A stretch of 64,000 nucleotides of DNA from Dendrophyllia cribrosa (GCA_024195265.1 JAJLRJ010000006.1:19290851-19354850), one strand, 5' to 3'; numbered from the stretch's first letter, positions 35,101 to 46,975 are shown. Notes: generated by a model not told the origin, from the letters alone. Numbers and translations are program-made.

Positions 35101-37660
35101 ATTTCATTCACAAATTTAAAATTATTATCTTTCCCAATAGATATATATAGATAGGCTGAGCCTATAACAGCATCGCTCTCTAAACAGAAAGCCGATAATA
35201 AACTTAACTAACGTGAAAGGTTGGAAACACAAGAATTAAGTTTGAAGACCGGGCTATTTTTCAATTTTAACAATTCTCAAAAACAGACTTACGCGACCGT
35301 CTGCACAGTACATTAAGACCGTACAAAAGTCCACAAAAACAACTTTTTCTCCGTCTAGATACTAGTAAGACTATTTTCCAAACAAAATACATCATTCTGC
35401 TGCTTATCAAAAATTGTCTGAGAAACTGATTTGGAAATCAAAATTGCAAAAAATACACATTAACATAATATTTGCATAAGGCCACGCGAGTGAAGTTTAG
35501 AACTATAAAATCCAAGTCTTGTTTTGTTTACATAAAATCGTTTTTCAGCCTATGTAATGAATGAACAAACACATAAAAATGGACAACACAATCTTCTTTC
35601 GAAAAATTTTATTCAAATCTCCATAAGTTTATGTTTAAAAGCAAAACGCGAACCATTCATAGCTCATCAAGGCCGAGCTGTCTTTGATGAAAGAAATCAA
35701 AACGACTGAATTTAAGCACGTTTATAAACAATTCTCCAAAACTAGCGAGAAGAGAAAGAAAAAGTCAATCACAGATTGATATCAACATAAATTCCCATCG
35801 AAAATGTAATCTGGTTTACCTTTAAGTCCCTCGCTTGCTTGGAAATTCTTTAAATCTCCACTTTTAATTCTTTGGTTGTGAAATCCGTATAATGAAAACA
35901 AACATCTCGGATGTTGTGTGGCGTCATATGCGCAAGTTTTGTGACGTAATACGCGCCCGCGAACTAACCCTGTCCAACACGGGCGCACGGCACACACGCA
36001 CCCGCGAAACATTCTGCTAGCCATGACCATGAAAAATGACGGGCATAGGTTCTATGAGTATGGAGCTGCGCAGCCGAGCCTTTGGCCCGCCGAGTGCTCC
36101 GCTATAAACAAAAATTTTGTGCTTTTTCCAAGGATTGCAACCAATGAAATCAAATACAACTCATCACCGTGTTGCAGCATCCAAACCACTTGTGAAATAT
36201 TGCTTTGTTTACATATCAGTACATCTTTACTCATTCACCTTCAACAGAGCATAGTTAAATTTTGGATCTACCTTTTTAGTTAGTATTTATCAATAGATGC
36301 ATATGAGAAAGACTGGGATGATTTTATTTTCTATTTTCAGGTTGAATTGCTGCAAGTTTGACACCCACAGGTTTGTTGAATTCTGTGGTCAGGGCTCAAG
36401 ACATACGGTAGCCATCTAGCCAAAGTCTAGTAAAAATACAGTTTTGACTACTAGATTTTGGCTTTCACTAGCCATTCTGTTTAGTGAAAAGGCTAAAAAG
36501 GTACAATGTAATGCACCAGACGGAAATGAAATGCAATTTAAGTAAATTGTAGACTGTAAATGGCATTATATAATTTTATGCTATAAAGAATGATTTTCCT
36601 TTTCTGTTACAAAAGCAACAAAGGAAAGAATCAAACTGCTTTGCGCTGTTGATTTATCATGCGTGAAATCAAGCGGAACTTCTAGGCATCACGTTTCATT
36701 TAGCAAAACAATGAGGTCAAAAAGGTCATATACACGTTTTTCCAAAAAGAAAGTATCTTTCTTGTTCGAGAGCTTGAATGATTTTGAAATTGATTTGATT
36801 TTTATAATTACAAATTTAAAATAAGTTAAAACCGAGTAAAATATGTTCAATTTGAAACAATAGCAGCACTAAAGGTCTCGAAGATTTTTTCTTATTCAAA
36901 ACCTGTAATGACAGCAAAACTATCACGTCATATTTACACCATGTTCATCACGTCTATATATAGGGCGATCTTTGCTGATGTCATTGTTTACATTCAAAAG
37001 TTAAAAGAGCTTGTTAAACTTAGTAATCTATGCAATTATTAGCTTTTTTCATGCAATATTTAAAGGAAATATCTGCTGTTAAAAACTGCAAAATTGTTGG
37101 GTGGCAAAAGTGCTAATGAGCCATACATTCTTTGTAAAATTTTAAGTTTTTAAAACAGCATTGCACGAAGTGTATATATCTAGTATATTGGGCTCAAATT
37201 TCCAGAGAAAGCTAACTGTACTTTGCCCTTTCAATATTCAGTGTTGATTTTTTTGTAGCTAGGTAAGAGAGTGAGGCGTATATGCTAATGAGGCAAAAAT
37301 GGCAAACAAAGATTCCCCTATACATGTACCATGAGGACCAAGAGTCATCGCCTTATCTATAAGATGGGCCTTGCATGCCTTATTAATGACATTTAGCTTC
37401 TTTCTTGCCAATTATTTTCTGTTATTCTGTTGTCATATTTCAAAAGTTTTAAATGTAACGGTCCTTTCATATATGTATTCATTTTTGTCTTATAGCCCCC
37501 ATAGGTTTGTTTTGCAAACTGAAATATCAGGCAAATATATTCAACTGTTTGTTTTTTTATTTCGCCTCTGTCTCAATCTCTTCTCCTTGCCTTAAGGATC
37601 AGTTTGCCGTTTTTACTGTATACTTTTTTTTCTTTACTGTCGCTGTAACTCCCACCACCC

Positions 37661-37694
<34 letters not shown>

Positions 37695-39653
37695 ACCCCC
37701 CTTACCAGCCCCCGTACAAGTCTGGACAGTTAAAATCTATTTTGGCTGGTGAAATCAAACCTGTCACTAGCCACTAGGCTAATAAGCTTAAAAGTTAGTC
37801 TCGAGCCCTGGTGGTTACAGTAGATCCTGTTATTATTAGACTACCTTTTTCTGTCTTAAAAGTGCTCTTTCATCCAGTTTGTTTTCAATTGCACCAATGG
37901 TTCCATCAAGATCAGATTTAATGAGCTAAAAAGTGGATAAAAAAAACAATGATGCAATTTTAATTAAAAACATGTTCCTTTTTTTCTGGCAAAAAAATAA
38001 ATTTTGATACTACATCTTTAGTCTTTTTTTCTTTTTCTCCTAATAAAAGTTTTGTATTTTATTTTTTTATTATGTACATGAGCATTGATTCAAATAATTA
38101 CCAGTACTTCTTCTTTGAGTTGTCCTAGAGGAACTGACAAACTGGCAATGTTCTTGTCCATTCCCACCTAAAGTGAAATACATGTTAATAACAACACTTA
38201 AATCATACCAACAACAAAACATGCTGTACAGTGTAGATGAACAATGGGTCTTTCTGCGTGTACCGGTACTCAATGTCTTCTATTGTTTGTGAGCTTTGTA
38301 TTTTTGGTCTTGTTTTGCATTTGTATTATTGTCGTTCTTTGTTCCTTTTGTTTTACATCATCTGTGCTCCGGTACACACAGAAAGGACCTAAACAAAATA
38401 CTGTATGCTGAACAAAACTTGTTTTCAACCAGTCATTTACATTAAGGCAATTGCAGTGCGGAGATTTTTCAATGGTTTAAACAGTTCAATATATGCCCAC
38501 TGCCTGGTGAAATTGCAACCGAACTGGTCAACATTGTTTACAACAAACTTAACATCCTTTCCTTTCATGGGTTAGCATATCACTTTTCACTTTGGGAATA
38601 ACAATAATAATAATTTGTAATCTAATCTTTAGCTAGGGTAAACCCATCAGCTGAAATTCTGATATCAATGGGTGTCCTGGTTGCAACACAAAGCAAAATT
38701 TTAATTTTGAACGAGAAAACAAGAAAAAGATAGCTTGACTTTTCTTTTTTTCCTTATCTTGTCACTTTGACAAGGAATGTTTTCACATAAATGCTGGAGA
38801 AAGTAAAAATATTTAACAAGAAGTGGCAATTGGTGGGAAGACCAAAATTTTCCACTGGGTTTCTTGCATGTATCTCTGGCCGCCTGGAAACGAAGTAGCT
38901 TTGGGACTCGACTCTGGATGAATTTCTCGACCTACCGCAGCATATTTTGGAAGTTGCGACCACAGGAGAACACAACAAGCGCGAAATTTCGGTGGTGGGT
39001 CAGAGTGGCTGTGGACTTAGTATATTTTTTAAATGTGTGGAGGACAAAAGGAACGCTGTCAAAAAATCTCGTTATTTCCCAGCATGCAGTGCGGTGGTGA
39101 TGTTGAAAATCGAGGCAAGGTCAGTATACACTAAAATGAGAGGTTGTAGCTGCGCCCAAGAAACGAATAAGAGCAAAAAACGGTCATTTTTGTTATTGTC
39201 CAAATTCAAACGCTGATGTTCTGCAAAAATCGCTGACTTTTTTGTGTTTATTGGGTATCTCAATTTGAGGGATGCTCACAACTGCTAGTTAAGGCAATGT
39301 TCGCACGATTGAGAAAGTTGCAATTTTTTAAAGCAGTGGAGTCTTGTACGGGCGGTTTCGGGCGGTTCAGGTGTCAATGGGTTAATACATGTAGCATATT
39401 AATAATGGCAATGACTGAGTGAAGACCAATACAGTGTATGGGGTGAGTATTGAGTGACTAACAAAATAATAAATTATTGGACTGCATAGTGGGAGTCAGA
39501 TTTACTTAATGTGTAATAATTATGAGTATGAGTACCAGACCAAACTGGAGGACACTACATACAGACCACTGGCAATCCAGGGGCCCAAAAAAAAGGCATG
39601 AAGGGCTAAAAACTTTTTTCAGTCTCTAACATTTTATTCACCCCTGCCCCCAC

Positions 39654-39686
<33 letters not shown>

Positions 39687-42196
39687 ATTCACTCCCACCA
39701 GTGACTCCCTCTTACGATGGAGTCTGGATCCACCAATAAAGAGAGGGACATTGGGGTTTGCAGTGTTGCTCAGTTTTTATTGCAGTGTGCGTTGTTTGTG
39801 TTTTTAAACCTCCAGTGTTCGGTGAAACAAAATTATTTGCGGTGTTGCGGTTTCTTGTTGGACCCTTGTACAATAATAATATTATTGACCCTTCATATTA
39901 ATATTAATTTATTAATATAAATATTAATTCATTGATATTTGAAGGGGCAATTGGAATACTATGCTAAGTAGGATAAATTGGAAAAAAAATAAACATTGCT
40001 CCTAATTAGCCGTTTTTGTCGCACGGACTTGTCTTCATGTGGTAAATATTGAACTGTATGTTTTTCGCTGGTTTTGTGCTTCTTTTTCTAGAAAAAAAAA
40101 ACGGTCCAAAAATGCTGTCGGCTAATAAAACTCGAACACTGCAGCACTTTGTCTTTGTGTACTTGATTCCTCTTGGGATTACTGTTTTCACTGCTTTTTA
40201 ACCGCTCAAGTTGTTGGTTTCACCACTTTTAATGTTTGTTTCACTTGAAAAATGTGCGAGTCGGTCAGGGTTAGAGTTAAGTTTTGGCTTAGGGTTAGTG
40301 TTTGGAAAAGCACGGAAAAAGCACAAGTTCAGATGGCCAAGTTCGTTCCCTCAAAACCGCTTCATTTTATCGCCAATAGTCAGCCACTTAGTTTCGCACT
40401 ATCTCCTTTGCGGACCTCCTAGGAAGCGCTCCCGATTCTCCGCTGCCAGCTCATAGCCTTTGCCTGCCTTGCAAGGACTCACTTCGAGCTGCCCAAAGCT
40501 GTATTTTAAGTGCCCGAACACACATAGCGGGCCTCTCTGCCACTGTCGCAGAGCATGTCGGGAAATTCTATGGCAAATCCGAAATGGAGTTCTCGCTCCA
40601 AAAATTATAGCAAAATATTATAAGTCTGGAAGCACTTCGGATATCGGGCATTTCGACCAAGGCACGGGATAGCAAATGGGCCACAAGTCACAATATTGTC
40701 CCCTTTTGATCTGAAATGATTGCAGACTTTCCCGCCGGCTCGTACTTGTCCACCAACGTCCATTTTTCACCATGAGCGCTGAATGGCGCTTTGGACACAA
40801 GGTAAGACAAGAAACACGACTCGTTTCTTTGAGAGGTGCTAGAGACTTAAGGATTTCCGGACTTCATGATGTCCTTCCATCGCCGAGCGGGTCTTAAACA
40901 TGGCTTAAACCAGCGCTCAACCACTGAGCTGTTCGCTGTTCAGCCATGTTGTTGCAAGTGGCGAACGCTATCGATACGTCCGCCTTAAATAACGTTATGT
41001 TCGTTCAGGTCGTTGGTGCGGGTCAGGAGTATTGCGGTCGCATATTCTCGCGGCCAATCTGCTTTTTGTAATGGCGTCGTTAAACTTCTAGCTGCAGTTT
41101 TTGAAGGAACTACAGTGTATGGTCGGATTGTACAGTCAAAGCACTAGAGGGCCACAACTCTGCTGTTTCAGGTGGTTTATTTTAGTTAGTTTTCCTTTTC
41201 CATGCGTTATTTCTCTAAAACGACGGAAAAACTAGCATAAAAATATTCTGAACGATGTCTTGCAGTTAACTTGTAGGTCACATGCCTAAAATGAGGCAAA
41301 CCAGAGCGAGAAAAACAAAACAAGGCATAAAATTTGACATGGAATGGTTAGACTCTGACCCTTGTTTTGGAATTTTCCACTTAGCATAGTATTCCAATTG
41401 GCCCTTCAATTGTTGACCGTTGTCGTCCTTGTCAAAACTAAATTTTCTATATCTTCGTTAATCCCTGTTTATTTATTAAAAGCCATATTTTTGTTAAATC
41501 TGTGTTTAATTTGTAACACAGTATAGTCAAATACTACTGTCCAGTTAATATTTTACGCTTCAGTAGCCAATCGTAAGCAGTTTTCATTTAAATATATTGA
41601 GGTCTCTGTGTTTCGTCACCTTTTCATGCAGTGATGCAGTGTTTTTCCTTTTTTTTTTTTGCGGTATTGCAGTATTCAGAGCCCCTCAATGTCCCCCTTA
41701 ATGAAGACGCGTTACATCCGTTACCAGTAACTCGGATCAATAACAATAGAAAAGGAATAACAATATGCTATTTTGTAATATTTTTACCACCATATATAAG
41801 CTTACTTAAGCTTAAATGTAGCTTACTTAAAATGTAGCTAGTCATCTTCTATATGTATGTATTAATAAGTAAGCAAAGTATAAGCTAATTACTTATGTAT
41901 GGCTCAATTCCGCTGTCAACTTCATCTTCTCCTGAGTAAACAAAACAAATACCTACCAGGTTTGTAGATAAGTTCACGAAGTCTGCATAATCTTCATTTA
42001 TCAACTCAATAAGGGCATGTTTCAAAGACTTCAAATAATCATCCAAGTTTGCTTTCAGTGCATCCAGCGGAACACTCCCTTTACAGCTTCCAACAAAGCC
42101 ATCCACGCTAAAAGATTCTTTCATAAAGTCTGCTCTTGAAAAGACAGCTAAGCTGGGTTCCCGTGGAACGATCTCCTCGTTACTGATGTCCGCCAT
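20114..42196 (-). CDS. COG2: Conserved oligomeric Golgi complex subunit 2, complete, 17 coding exons
   Basis: COG lobe A subunit; tethers vesicles in intra-Golgi retrograde traffic. Exons (minus): 41957-42196, 38102-38167, 37845-37925, 34872-34978, 33248-33353, 31433-31612, 30346-30621, 29217-29356, 28165-28229, 25134-25252, 24265-24324, 23132-23230, 21882-21957, 21506-21651, 20844-20980, 20315-20513, 20114-20212. All junctions are GT-AG with matching phase; total 2196 bp, 731 residues (vertebrate COG2 ~738). Diagnostic blocks: ELINEDYADFVNLSTNLVGM in exons 1-2, ERVASEFNQLQFYVTQSQGH in exon 5, RTYAIIDKTRDAEM in exon 6, VYNKVLEFVPRHC and GNPDSFHQ in exon 7, RWSLPVYFQIRF across exons 8-9, CHRFWKLTLQ in exon 10, IPRLYRRTNKD in exon 14, ISDDDKIRLQFTLD in exon 16. 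ATG 42196 was chosen because it opens MADISNEE just before the conserved FMKESFSVDGFV; further upstream in-frame ATGs exist. Introns carry many repeats, but the frame is intact. Confidence 0.96.
25429..25493. repeat. Short perfect hairpin in COG2 intron 9
   Basis: Arms of 26 bp starting GAAATGCTAATTAGTTACAA around a short loop. A looser inverted repeat precedes it at 25322-25391 (GCCATGTTG...CAACATGG). Possibly a worn MITE. Confidence 0.65.
26896..27055. mobile_element. 160-bp hairpin MITE (relative of 1288-1448)
   Basis: Starts AGACCATTTTCGTATTCTCG and ends with its complement, flanked by AT on both sides (26894-26895 and 27056-27057). It shares length, terminal AGACCAxTTTCG, and a GGGGGAAT block in each arm with the copy at 1288-1448. 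Located in COG2 intron 9. Confidence 0.85.
27343..27502. mobile_element. 160-bp hairpin MITE in COG2 intron 9
   Basis: Arms begin ATGTTGTGGTTCAAATTTTT and run through TCTTTGGTTTAAAA to a CTTTGTCTC/GAGACAG centre. A half copy with the same right arm lies at 62512-62604. Confidence 0.8.
30638..30697. repeat. 60-bp miniature inverted repeat, 16 bp upstream of COG2 exon 7
   Basis: Starts CAGGGTTTGAAATTAGCACT and ends AATTAAGTTTCCAAACCTG. Related sequence recurs at 4057-5000, 34440-34530 and 43265-43340. It lies immediately before the 3' splice site of exon 7 and so contributes to the polypyrimidine/branch region. CAGGG ends would suit a hAT-type MITE, but this is inference. Confidence 0.55.
32350..32512. 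repeat. Inverted repeat around TGTTTGATCTTGTGATGAAA
   Basis: The left arm (AAGTAATATATCAAACATGA, AGTGTTTCATCACAAGATCA) and right arm (TGTTTGATCTTGTGATGAAA, TTTGATATTACTTCTC) pair over about 60 bp. COG2 intron 5. Confidence 0.7.
33354..34165 (-). repeat. Minisatellite made from COG2 exon 5 and its splice acceptor (~11 units)
   Basis: About eleven tandem units of mostly 72 bp (some 74-75) lie directly upstream of real exon 5 in intron 4. On the minus strand each unit carries TTTGTAG|TGATGATGA, the same acceptor and first bases as exon 5, then about 40 bp coding for DDDFHLIKRVASEFNQL, and a 20-bp filler (ATGTTATGTATAA). The real exon reads HLIERVASEFNQLQF, so all units share a Glu-to-Lys change and a different 3' join. 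The array therefore arose from one altered copy and was amplified or homogenised. Because 72 is a multiple of three, several units read through as one open frame; the units do not contain the exon's true donor. Confidence 0.93.
35141..36103 (-). repeat. Repeat family R1, copy C
   Basis: Reverse-oriented copy of the family described at 6791: in plus orientation it opens ATATATAGATAGGCTGAGCC and closes GGCCCGCCGAGTGCTCCGCT. It is the least interrupted of the three copies (about 0.96 kb) and gives the best picture of the family. Located in COG2 intron 3. No protein is encoded. Confidence 0.75.
36390..37810. mobile_element. hAT-like non-autonomous element with 5-bp duplication
   Basis: Termini CAGGGCTCAAGAC and GTCTCGAGCCCTG, directly flanked by GTGGT on both sides (36385-36389 and 37811-37815). 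Subterminal inverted motifs CTAGCCA/TGGCTAG and CACTAGCC are present. CAGGG-type ends fit the hAT superfamily; a 5-bp duplication is shorter than the usual 8 bp and would suit the hAT5 type. The interior contains a (C)n run at 37657-37694 and no transposase. COG2 intron 3. Confidence 0.72.
39655..39687. repeat. Poly-C run
   Basis: About 30 consecutive C bases following CCCCCACACC. Similar runs occur at 37657 and 14146, and G runs at 9267, 12278, 14022, 46673, 47030 and 48034. The length is likely approximate in the assembly. Confidence 0.85.
39939..41409. mobile_element. 1.47-kb element with 31-bp inverted termini (COG2 intron 1)
   Basis: The left end TTGAAGGGGCAATTGGAATA followed by CTATGCTAAGT is matched by its near-perfect complement at 41379-41409. 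I see no transposase. The interior contains GTTAGGGTT-like fragments and GC-rich unique DNA around 40380-41100. The target duplication is unclear. Confidence 0.75.
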
Positions 42197-42385
42197 TTTG
42201 TTCCAACTCATCACTGCAAAAAAGTTCCAGGCGACTCTTCCCGGTGGGGCTCCTTCCAGGGGCTCGTCAAGGGGCACATCATAAAATCTGAACAATGTGC
42301 CAACAGAAAAGCCTTCCAAGGCGCCATACTGTGTTTAAAAAGTTAAAGTAGTAATCTTAAATGTTTTAATTTTTCGTTTTCTTTT
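42197..42385. promoter_or_regulatory. Bidirectional promoter between COG2 and MAD2L1BP
   Basis: Only 189 bp separate two divergent start codons. The COG2 ATG lies within CAAAATGGCGGAC, a good match to the animal YY1 site that often overlaps start codons. The intervening DNA is GC-rich near COG2 and AT-rich near MAD2L1BP. No TATA box is evident on either side. Promoter function is inferred from the arrangement. Confidence 0.7.
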
Positions 42386-43126
42386 ATGGCAGGAGAGGTA
42401 GAAATTGACGTAACTCTTAACGAAGGAGTCAGCCGATCTATAAATTCGAGTCTTTTAAACAGTTGCATCGAATACATTATATATCAACGGCAACAAGTCC
42501 CGCTTCCATTTCACGAGCTCAAAAGAATCGTGGAAGATCAAAAAAAGATGTGTGACGACTTAGAGGCTAAAGGCATTAGGGAGCGTCCATTGGCAGGACG
42601 ATCCCTTAACAGTGAACACAAGAAAGCTGTGAAAGTGTACGAGGATTTGCAATGCTTGTTTGATCACATCAACAAGTTGTTCTTATCAACAGAAGTCAAC
42701 TCTGCCATGATTATACTGGGCTCAACTGCAATCAGCCCAAAAGAACGTTATTTTGTAACGTTTCCGAGCACAAAACAAGGTAATCACGCGGACATCTCAT
42801 CAAGGGTATGCGGTTCAGCCTGTCGAAAAATGATTCGAAGCTTGATTTCGAATCAAGAACTTGGTTCTTTCAAGGAGATCACTCCTACTTCGATGTTAGT
42901 TTTTATTCAAGCTAACAGAACTTCCGCTATTGAGTGGTTTCGACCAAAGCCCATGTTCAAACCACCCCACCGCGGTCAATCTTGCAAAATAACTTTCAGG
43001 ACTAGCTGTAGTGAACGGCAGATGGCAGATAGTGCCTCCCCTGATCATGGGGCTGATGATTGGCTATGGTTCCAGGCTCCAATTATGATCAAGGGGTACA
43101 AACACAGGACAGGAGGTGGTCTCTAG
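42386..43126 (+). CDS. MAD2L1BP: p31comet, MAD2L1-binding protein (spindle checkpoint silencing)
   Basis: Complete 246-residue protein in a single coding exon (vertebrate form ~274). p31comet is a HORMA-fold adaptor that binds closed MAD2 and, with the TRIP13 ATPase, dismantles mitotic checkpoint complexes so anaphase can start. Family blocks, in order: EYIIYQRQQVPLPFHELKR (29-47; cf. the conserved YQRQQLPLP), MIILGSTAISPKERY (108-122), EWFRPKPMFKPPHRG (183-197; the WFRPK strand) and DWLWFQAPIMIKGYK (225-239; WFQAP-KG at the C-terminus that embraces MAD2). A conserved central helical segment (VYEDLQCLFDHI) precedes ISPKE. The start ATG at 42386 leaves a short acidic N-terminus. Arranged head to head with COG2. 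Confidence 0.94.
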   Translation: MAGEVEIDVTLNEGVSRSINSSLLNSCIEYIIYQRQQVPLPFHELKRIVEDQKKMCDDLEAKGIRERPLAGRSLNSEHKKAVKVYEDLQCLFDHINKLFLSTEVNSAMIILGSTAISPKERYFVTFPSTKQGNHADISSRVCGSACRKMIRSLISNQELGSFKEITPTSMLVFIQANRTSAIEWFRPKPMFKPPHRGQSCKITFRTSCSERQMADSASPDHGADDWLWFQAPIMIKGYKHRTGGGL

Positions 43127-45380
43127 TACTGTATGCTATTCACATTGATATATAGTGCCTTTGTTAGTGCCATCTGTAATAAGAAACTGAGCTTGTGGTT
43201 GGTCCATGGAAGTTGTTACCCTAAGCAAGTGTCAAATCTTCTTCAGAAAGTACAAATTGTACATTTTTTGGTGAAGTTCTGGAAGACATGCACCCAAATT
43301 GCAAGTGCTGTCAAAATTATTAAGTTTCCAACCCTGTGCATCCAGAGCATTCTTAAGGTGCAGGATATGCGAGACCATGGGAGAATCAAAGCTTTTATTA
43401 CATCCAAAGATTGTGCAAGAATGACCCTTCAGTGGCACTTGTTTATATTATAGATCTGGGTTGGAGGCCAAAGGTGCCATTACACTGTGCAATCTTTGTG
43501 CAACTTGTCTGTGTTGCTAGCCATTAGTTACACTTGCAGTGCACAAATCATTTGCACATTATTTTGTTGTGTCGCGGATAATTTTGTATCTTGATGAAAC
43601 AGGGTAAAACTGGATGATTTTTCTCTATAGATGGTTTTCACTCGCGTGACCTTCAGTCCTGTGGGACTCAAATGACAAAGACCATGGCAGCCTTGTTGGT
43701 GCACATAACTAAAGAAGTTCATTAAAATTCTTTTGTAGGTGTGCACCAACATGGCCACCATGGCATAATGTGAAAACCACCCACAGGCCAAGCGTGGTAG
43801 AATTTCACCTAAAAAATTGTTTCACCTTTTTTGTAACTTGTCTGACTTGCAATTTTGTTGCAATGCAAATAGCATTAAAAACTGCCAATTAAACTTTCAT
43901 CAACCAACATTTATTTAATTGCTTCTTCATCATTGAAAGCAAGACAAGTTGCAGAAAACCATACTAAGTGCAATATATCTCAGGCAGCTTGTCTGGCGAC
44001 AGTGCAAATAACACCCCCCTTTAAGCTGCTGCAAGACAAGTTGTACTAAAATAATGTTGCCTTGTGTGACACTGCCTTTAGCTACAACCTGTTCTTCTTA
44101 AACATATTAATCCATCAATTTTCTTCTTTGAAAAACAAAAGCAAAACTGAAAATTATTTCCACTGATTAAAATATTACTTTTTGCTAGTTGTAAAGTGAT
44201 ACATCACAAATGTTTGTACACACGGAATTATCATTGACAAATCATAGTTATTATTGCTGTTTTGCAGAGACATGATAATAAAATTAGTTGCTTCTTGAAA
44301 CAAAAGAAAGTAATAATTTTCATCTTTATGAAGTTTTTTTAAAATTCCCATCACAAACTTGACAACATTTTTACTCCAAAATTGTTTTAAAAAAACACAT
44401 TTGTATGTGGTTAGCACCACATTCTGGCCACCTTTTAAAGAAAGAGTGAAAGTCTTTGATGTAAAAACTACTGTAAGACAATTTTATATCAATATTTCAA
44501 AATTAAGCAAAATGATCTGTGAATCATGACATAGTAATAGGGTAACAATATGGCAGACATTTTGAGCAATCTGTGAAAATATCTAATAAATCAATTACCC
44601 CCAGGTGAATGGGGCACTGTTACTTTCCTATTACTAACAACAGTCATTTGTTATCATTATGGGTAGATTTAAACAGGTACTGTTGTTTCATTAGACCATT
44701 GTTTTTCAAACAATAGGTACTCAGTACACACTAGTCAGTAATGTATATATGTGCATGGAGAAAATGAATCCACTCTCTGTGACACAATATGTCAGTTTTT
44801 ATCTTTTTATCTTTTTATCCAGTTATGTACATGTATCAGTTAAATGGTAGTTTCTTGGTGTTTTGCGGATGGTGTGATCACCAAATGATGTAAAACAAAA
44901 GATTCAAAAGACTCTGAACAATACCCGCACCACAACACAAAAGCTAACCAACAATGGCTTCCACAACACCAAGAAACACCCAGTTAAATTGATTTCATTC
45001 TAAGTTATTTAATTGTATTTTGAGTGGGCATATTCTGCATAGCAGGCATAAGAGTAAAATAAGAATGGACATCACTATATTAAGCAACGATTTATTTGCA
45101 AATTAAACAAGTTTCTAAATGTATGCTGTGAAAGAAACAGGGCCAACAATATGAGTCTTATTCAAGTTTTCCATTTTAACAACAATTATGGCTTTGGCAA
45201 AGTGAGTTTTAGAACTCTTCTTGTCGGAGACTTAATGCAGTCAAACATTCGCTGAAATATTCAAATTCAATCAATCAATACACCAATGTAAATCAATCTT
45301 TATTTGCCCCAATAATATTACTACAAAGATGCTATATTATAGTGTCTTAAAAGGAGCAGGAGCCCTCAACAAACCCTTCT
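43127..45380. other. 3' flank of MAD2L1BP, no further gene
   Basis: Probably the 3' UTR and then intergenic DNA. It contains a CAGGGTTGGAAA-type repeat fragment (43265-43340), a MITE (43629-43782) and a short inverted repeat GTTTCTTGGTGTT/AACACCAAGAAAC at 44849-44982. Frames at 43133-43453 and elsewhere show no recognisable protein. Confidence 0.55.
43629..43782. mobile_element. ~154-bp hairpin MITE, AGATGGTTTTCACTCGCGTG termini
   Basis: The left end is preceded by AT. The arms pair via GGTTTTCAC, GACCATGGCAGCCTTGTTGG and GTGCAC. The termini match those of the 1.5-kb element at 60079-61583, suggesting a short derivative of that family. Confidence 0.72.
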
Positions 45381-45630
45381 GGGCCGGGTTGTTCAAAGCG
45401 TGTTAAGTTAACCCAGGGTTAGCGTCAATTTTGATTCCAGTCAAATAATTAATCAACGAAGAGCTTTCCAAAGGGTTTTGGACTTTTGTCCCTTAGTTTT
45501 GGCTTTGATTTGTCTTCACGTGTAGCTCAAAATTAGCCTTTGAAACCCTTTTAAAGAAAATAAATTAAATCCTCACGGTTAAGTTTTTAATCCTGGATTA
45601 TCGTTAATCGGCTTTCGAACAACTGAGCCC
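45381..45630. mobile_element. 250-bp MITE with GGGCCGGGTTGTTCAAAGC ends
   Basis: The left end GGGCCGGGTTGTTCAAAGCG and the right end, read as complement, GGGCTCAGTTGTTCGAAAGC are inverted and similar; a second inner pair is AACCCAGGGTTA/TAATCCTGGATTA. A half copy in opposite orientation lies at about 51490-51560 (TTGAACAACCCGGCTCTGGG). Confidence 0.65.
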
Positions 45631-46975
45631 TGGGCCCGGTTGTGCGAGCTATGTTTTGGGGGTCAAAACTGCCCCAAATTAAAACTGTTAAAATAGTACC
45701 TTTATCGTGCACAAAATGCTTATAAAACACTAAGAGGAAGATATCAAGTGAATTCTCAAAGAGAGAATAAAACATAATCAGAGTTTTAGCGAGGTTTTCA
45801 AGAGAGAAGGGATAAACTTGAAAAAATTGGCCAATTTTTTCAAGATGCAATCCATTTCCATCCTGGCCATCTGCAGCCTAAGACACTTATTTTTACTCTT
45901 GTAGCACTAGTAGAATAATTGTAACCCTTTTACTGGGTTTTTACTGATATAAAGATATATTTTGGCTTTTTAAAGTTACACTAAAAATGGTGATATATGC
46001 CCTTTAACCAAGGATTTAATTTCTCCTGTTAGAAAAGTTTTCAAAAGCCTTTTTAAGCTACCTGTGGGGACAAGTCATAGTCGAAACTAAAAGGCAAAAT
46101 TACTTTGGAAAAATCTCCATTGATTAATTATTTAACTCTCGAAGAAGAAGATTCCTTTATTGGCATAACAAGATTATTTCTAAAGTCAAATCCTCAATAG
46201 CAAAAGTATCATCTAACAGTCAACTCTCTCTTAACGGACACCTGGTGTTGGTCCCTGCTGTTTTTCAGTCATTTTACTCTAACAAAACTCTCTATAAGAC
46301 GGACACCTCTCTAAGACGGACAACGGACAATTTAAAACTGTCACTGACGGACAGTTGAGAAGTGCTTTTTAGTGAAAAATACTTCAAAACGGAAATGTAA
46401 CGAGTCCACTTTTCTAATATTATTGTTATTCTAGTACGTTTGTAGGTTTTGCTTGAGTGAACGACTTTAAACAGACTTAAAACAGACGTGTATTCATTGT
46501 GCATAGGTCAGTTTAGCTTGATTATCTCCGAGAATTACTGTTGCCACCTTACCTCAACTCTCTGTATATGTGTCAACATAGTTTATAGAGTAATAGGGTC
46601 CCCTCTATAAACTATGGTGTCAATAAATGTGTACATTTATTTTTTTTATGTATATTAATGAGAGTCCTGAAAGGGGGGGGGGGGGGGGGGGGGGGGGGGT
46701 ACCAATCCCATTTCCCAGCCCAAATTTTTTTCCAAATCCCATTTCCCAGCCTCCAAATCCCATTCCCACTAGCAGAATTCAGGAAAAATCCCAGTGTTTT
46801 TCATACCAGCTCTTTTCTATTCACATCCGCATATCAGAAGAACCCCGCTAACTCGAACTCTGAAGGGAAACGAGTTAGCCGGGGTTCGAGTTATGGGGGT
46901 TGGTGAAAAATAGCATGAACAAATTGCGCATGGTAATAAGAAATGCCAAAGATTATGACTTCGAGCTAAGTGTTT

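Noticed and set aside
43133..43453. 106-codon frame just after MAD2L1BP
   Set aside because: Begins 7 bp past the stop, contains a dispersed repeat fragment, and has no family match; more likely 3' UTR.
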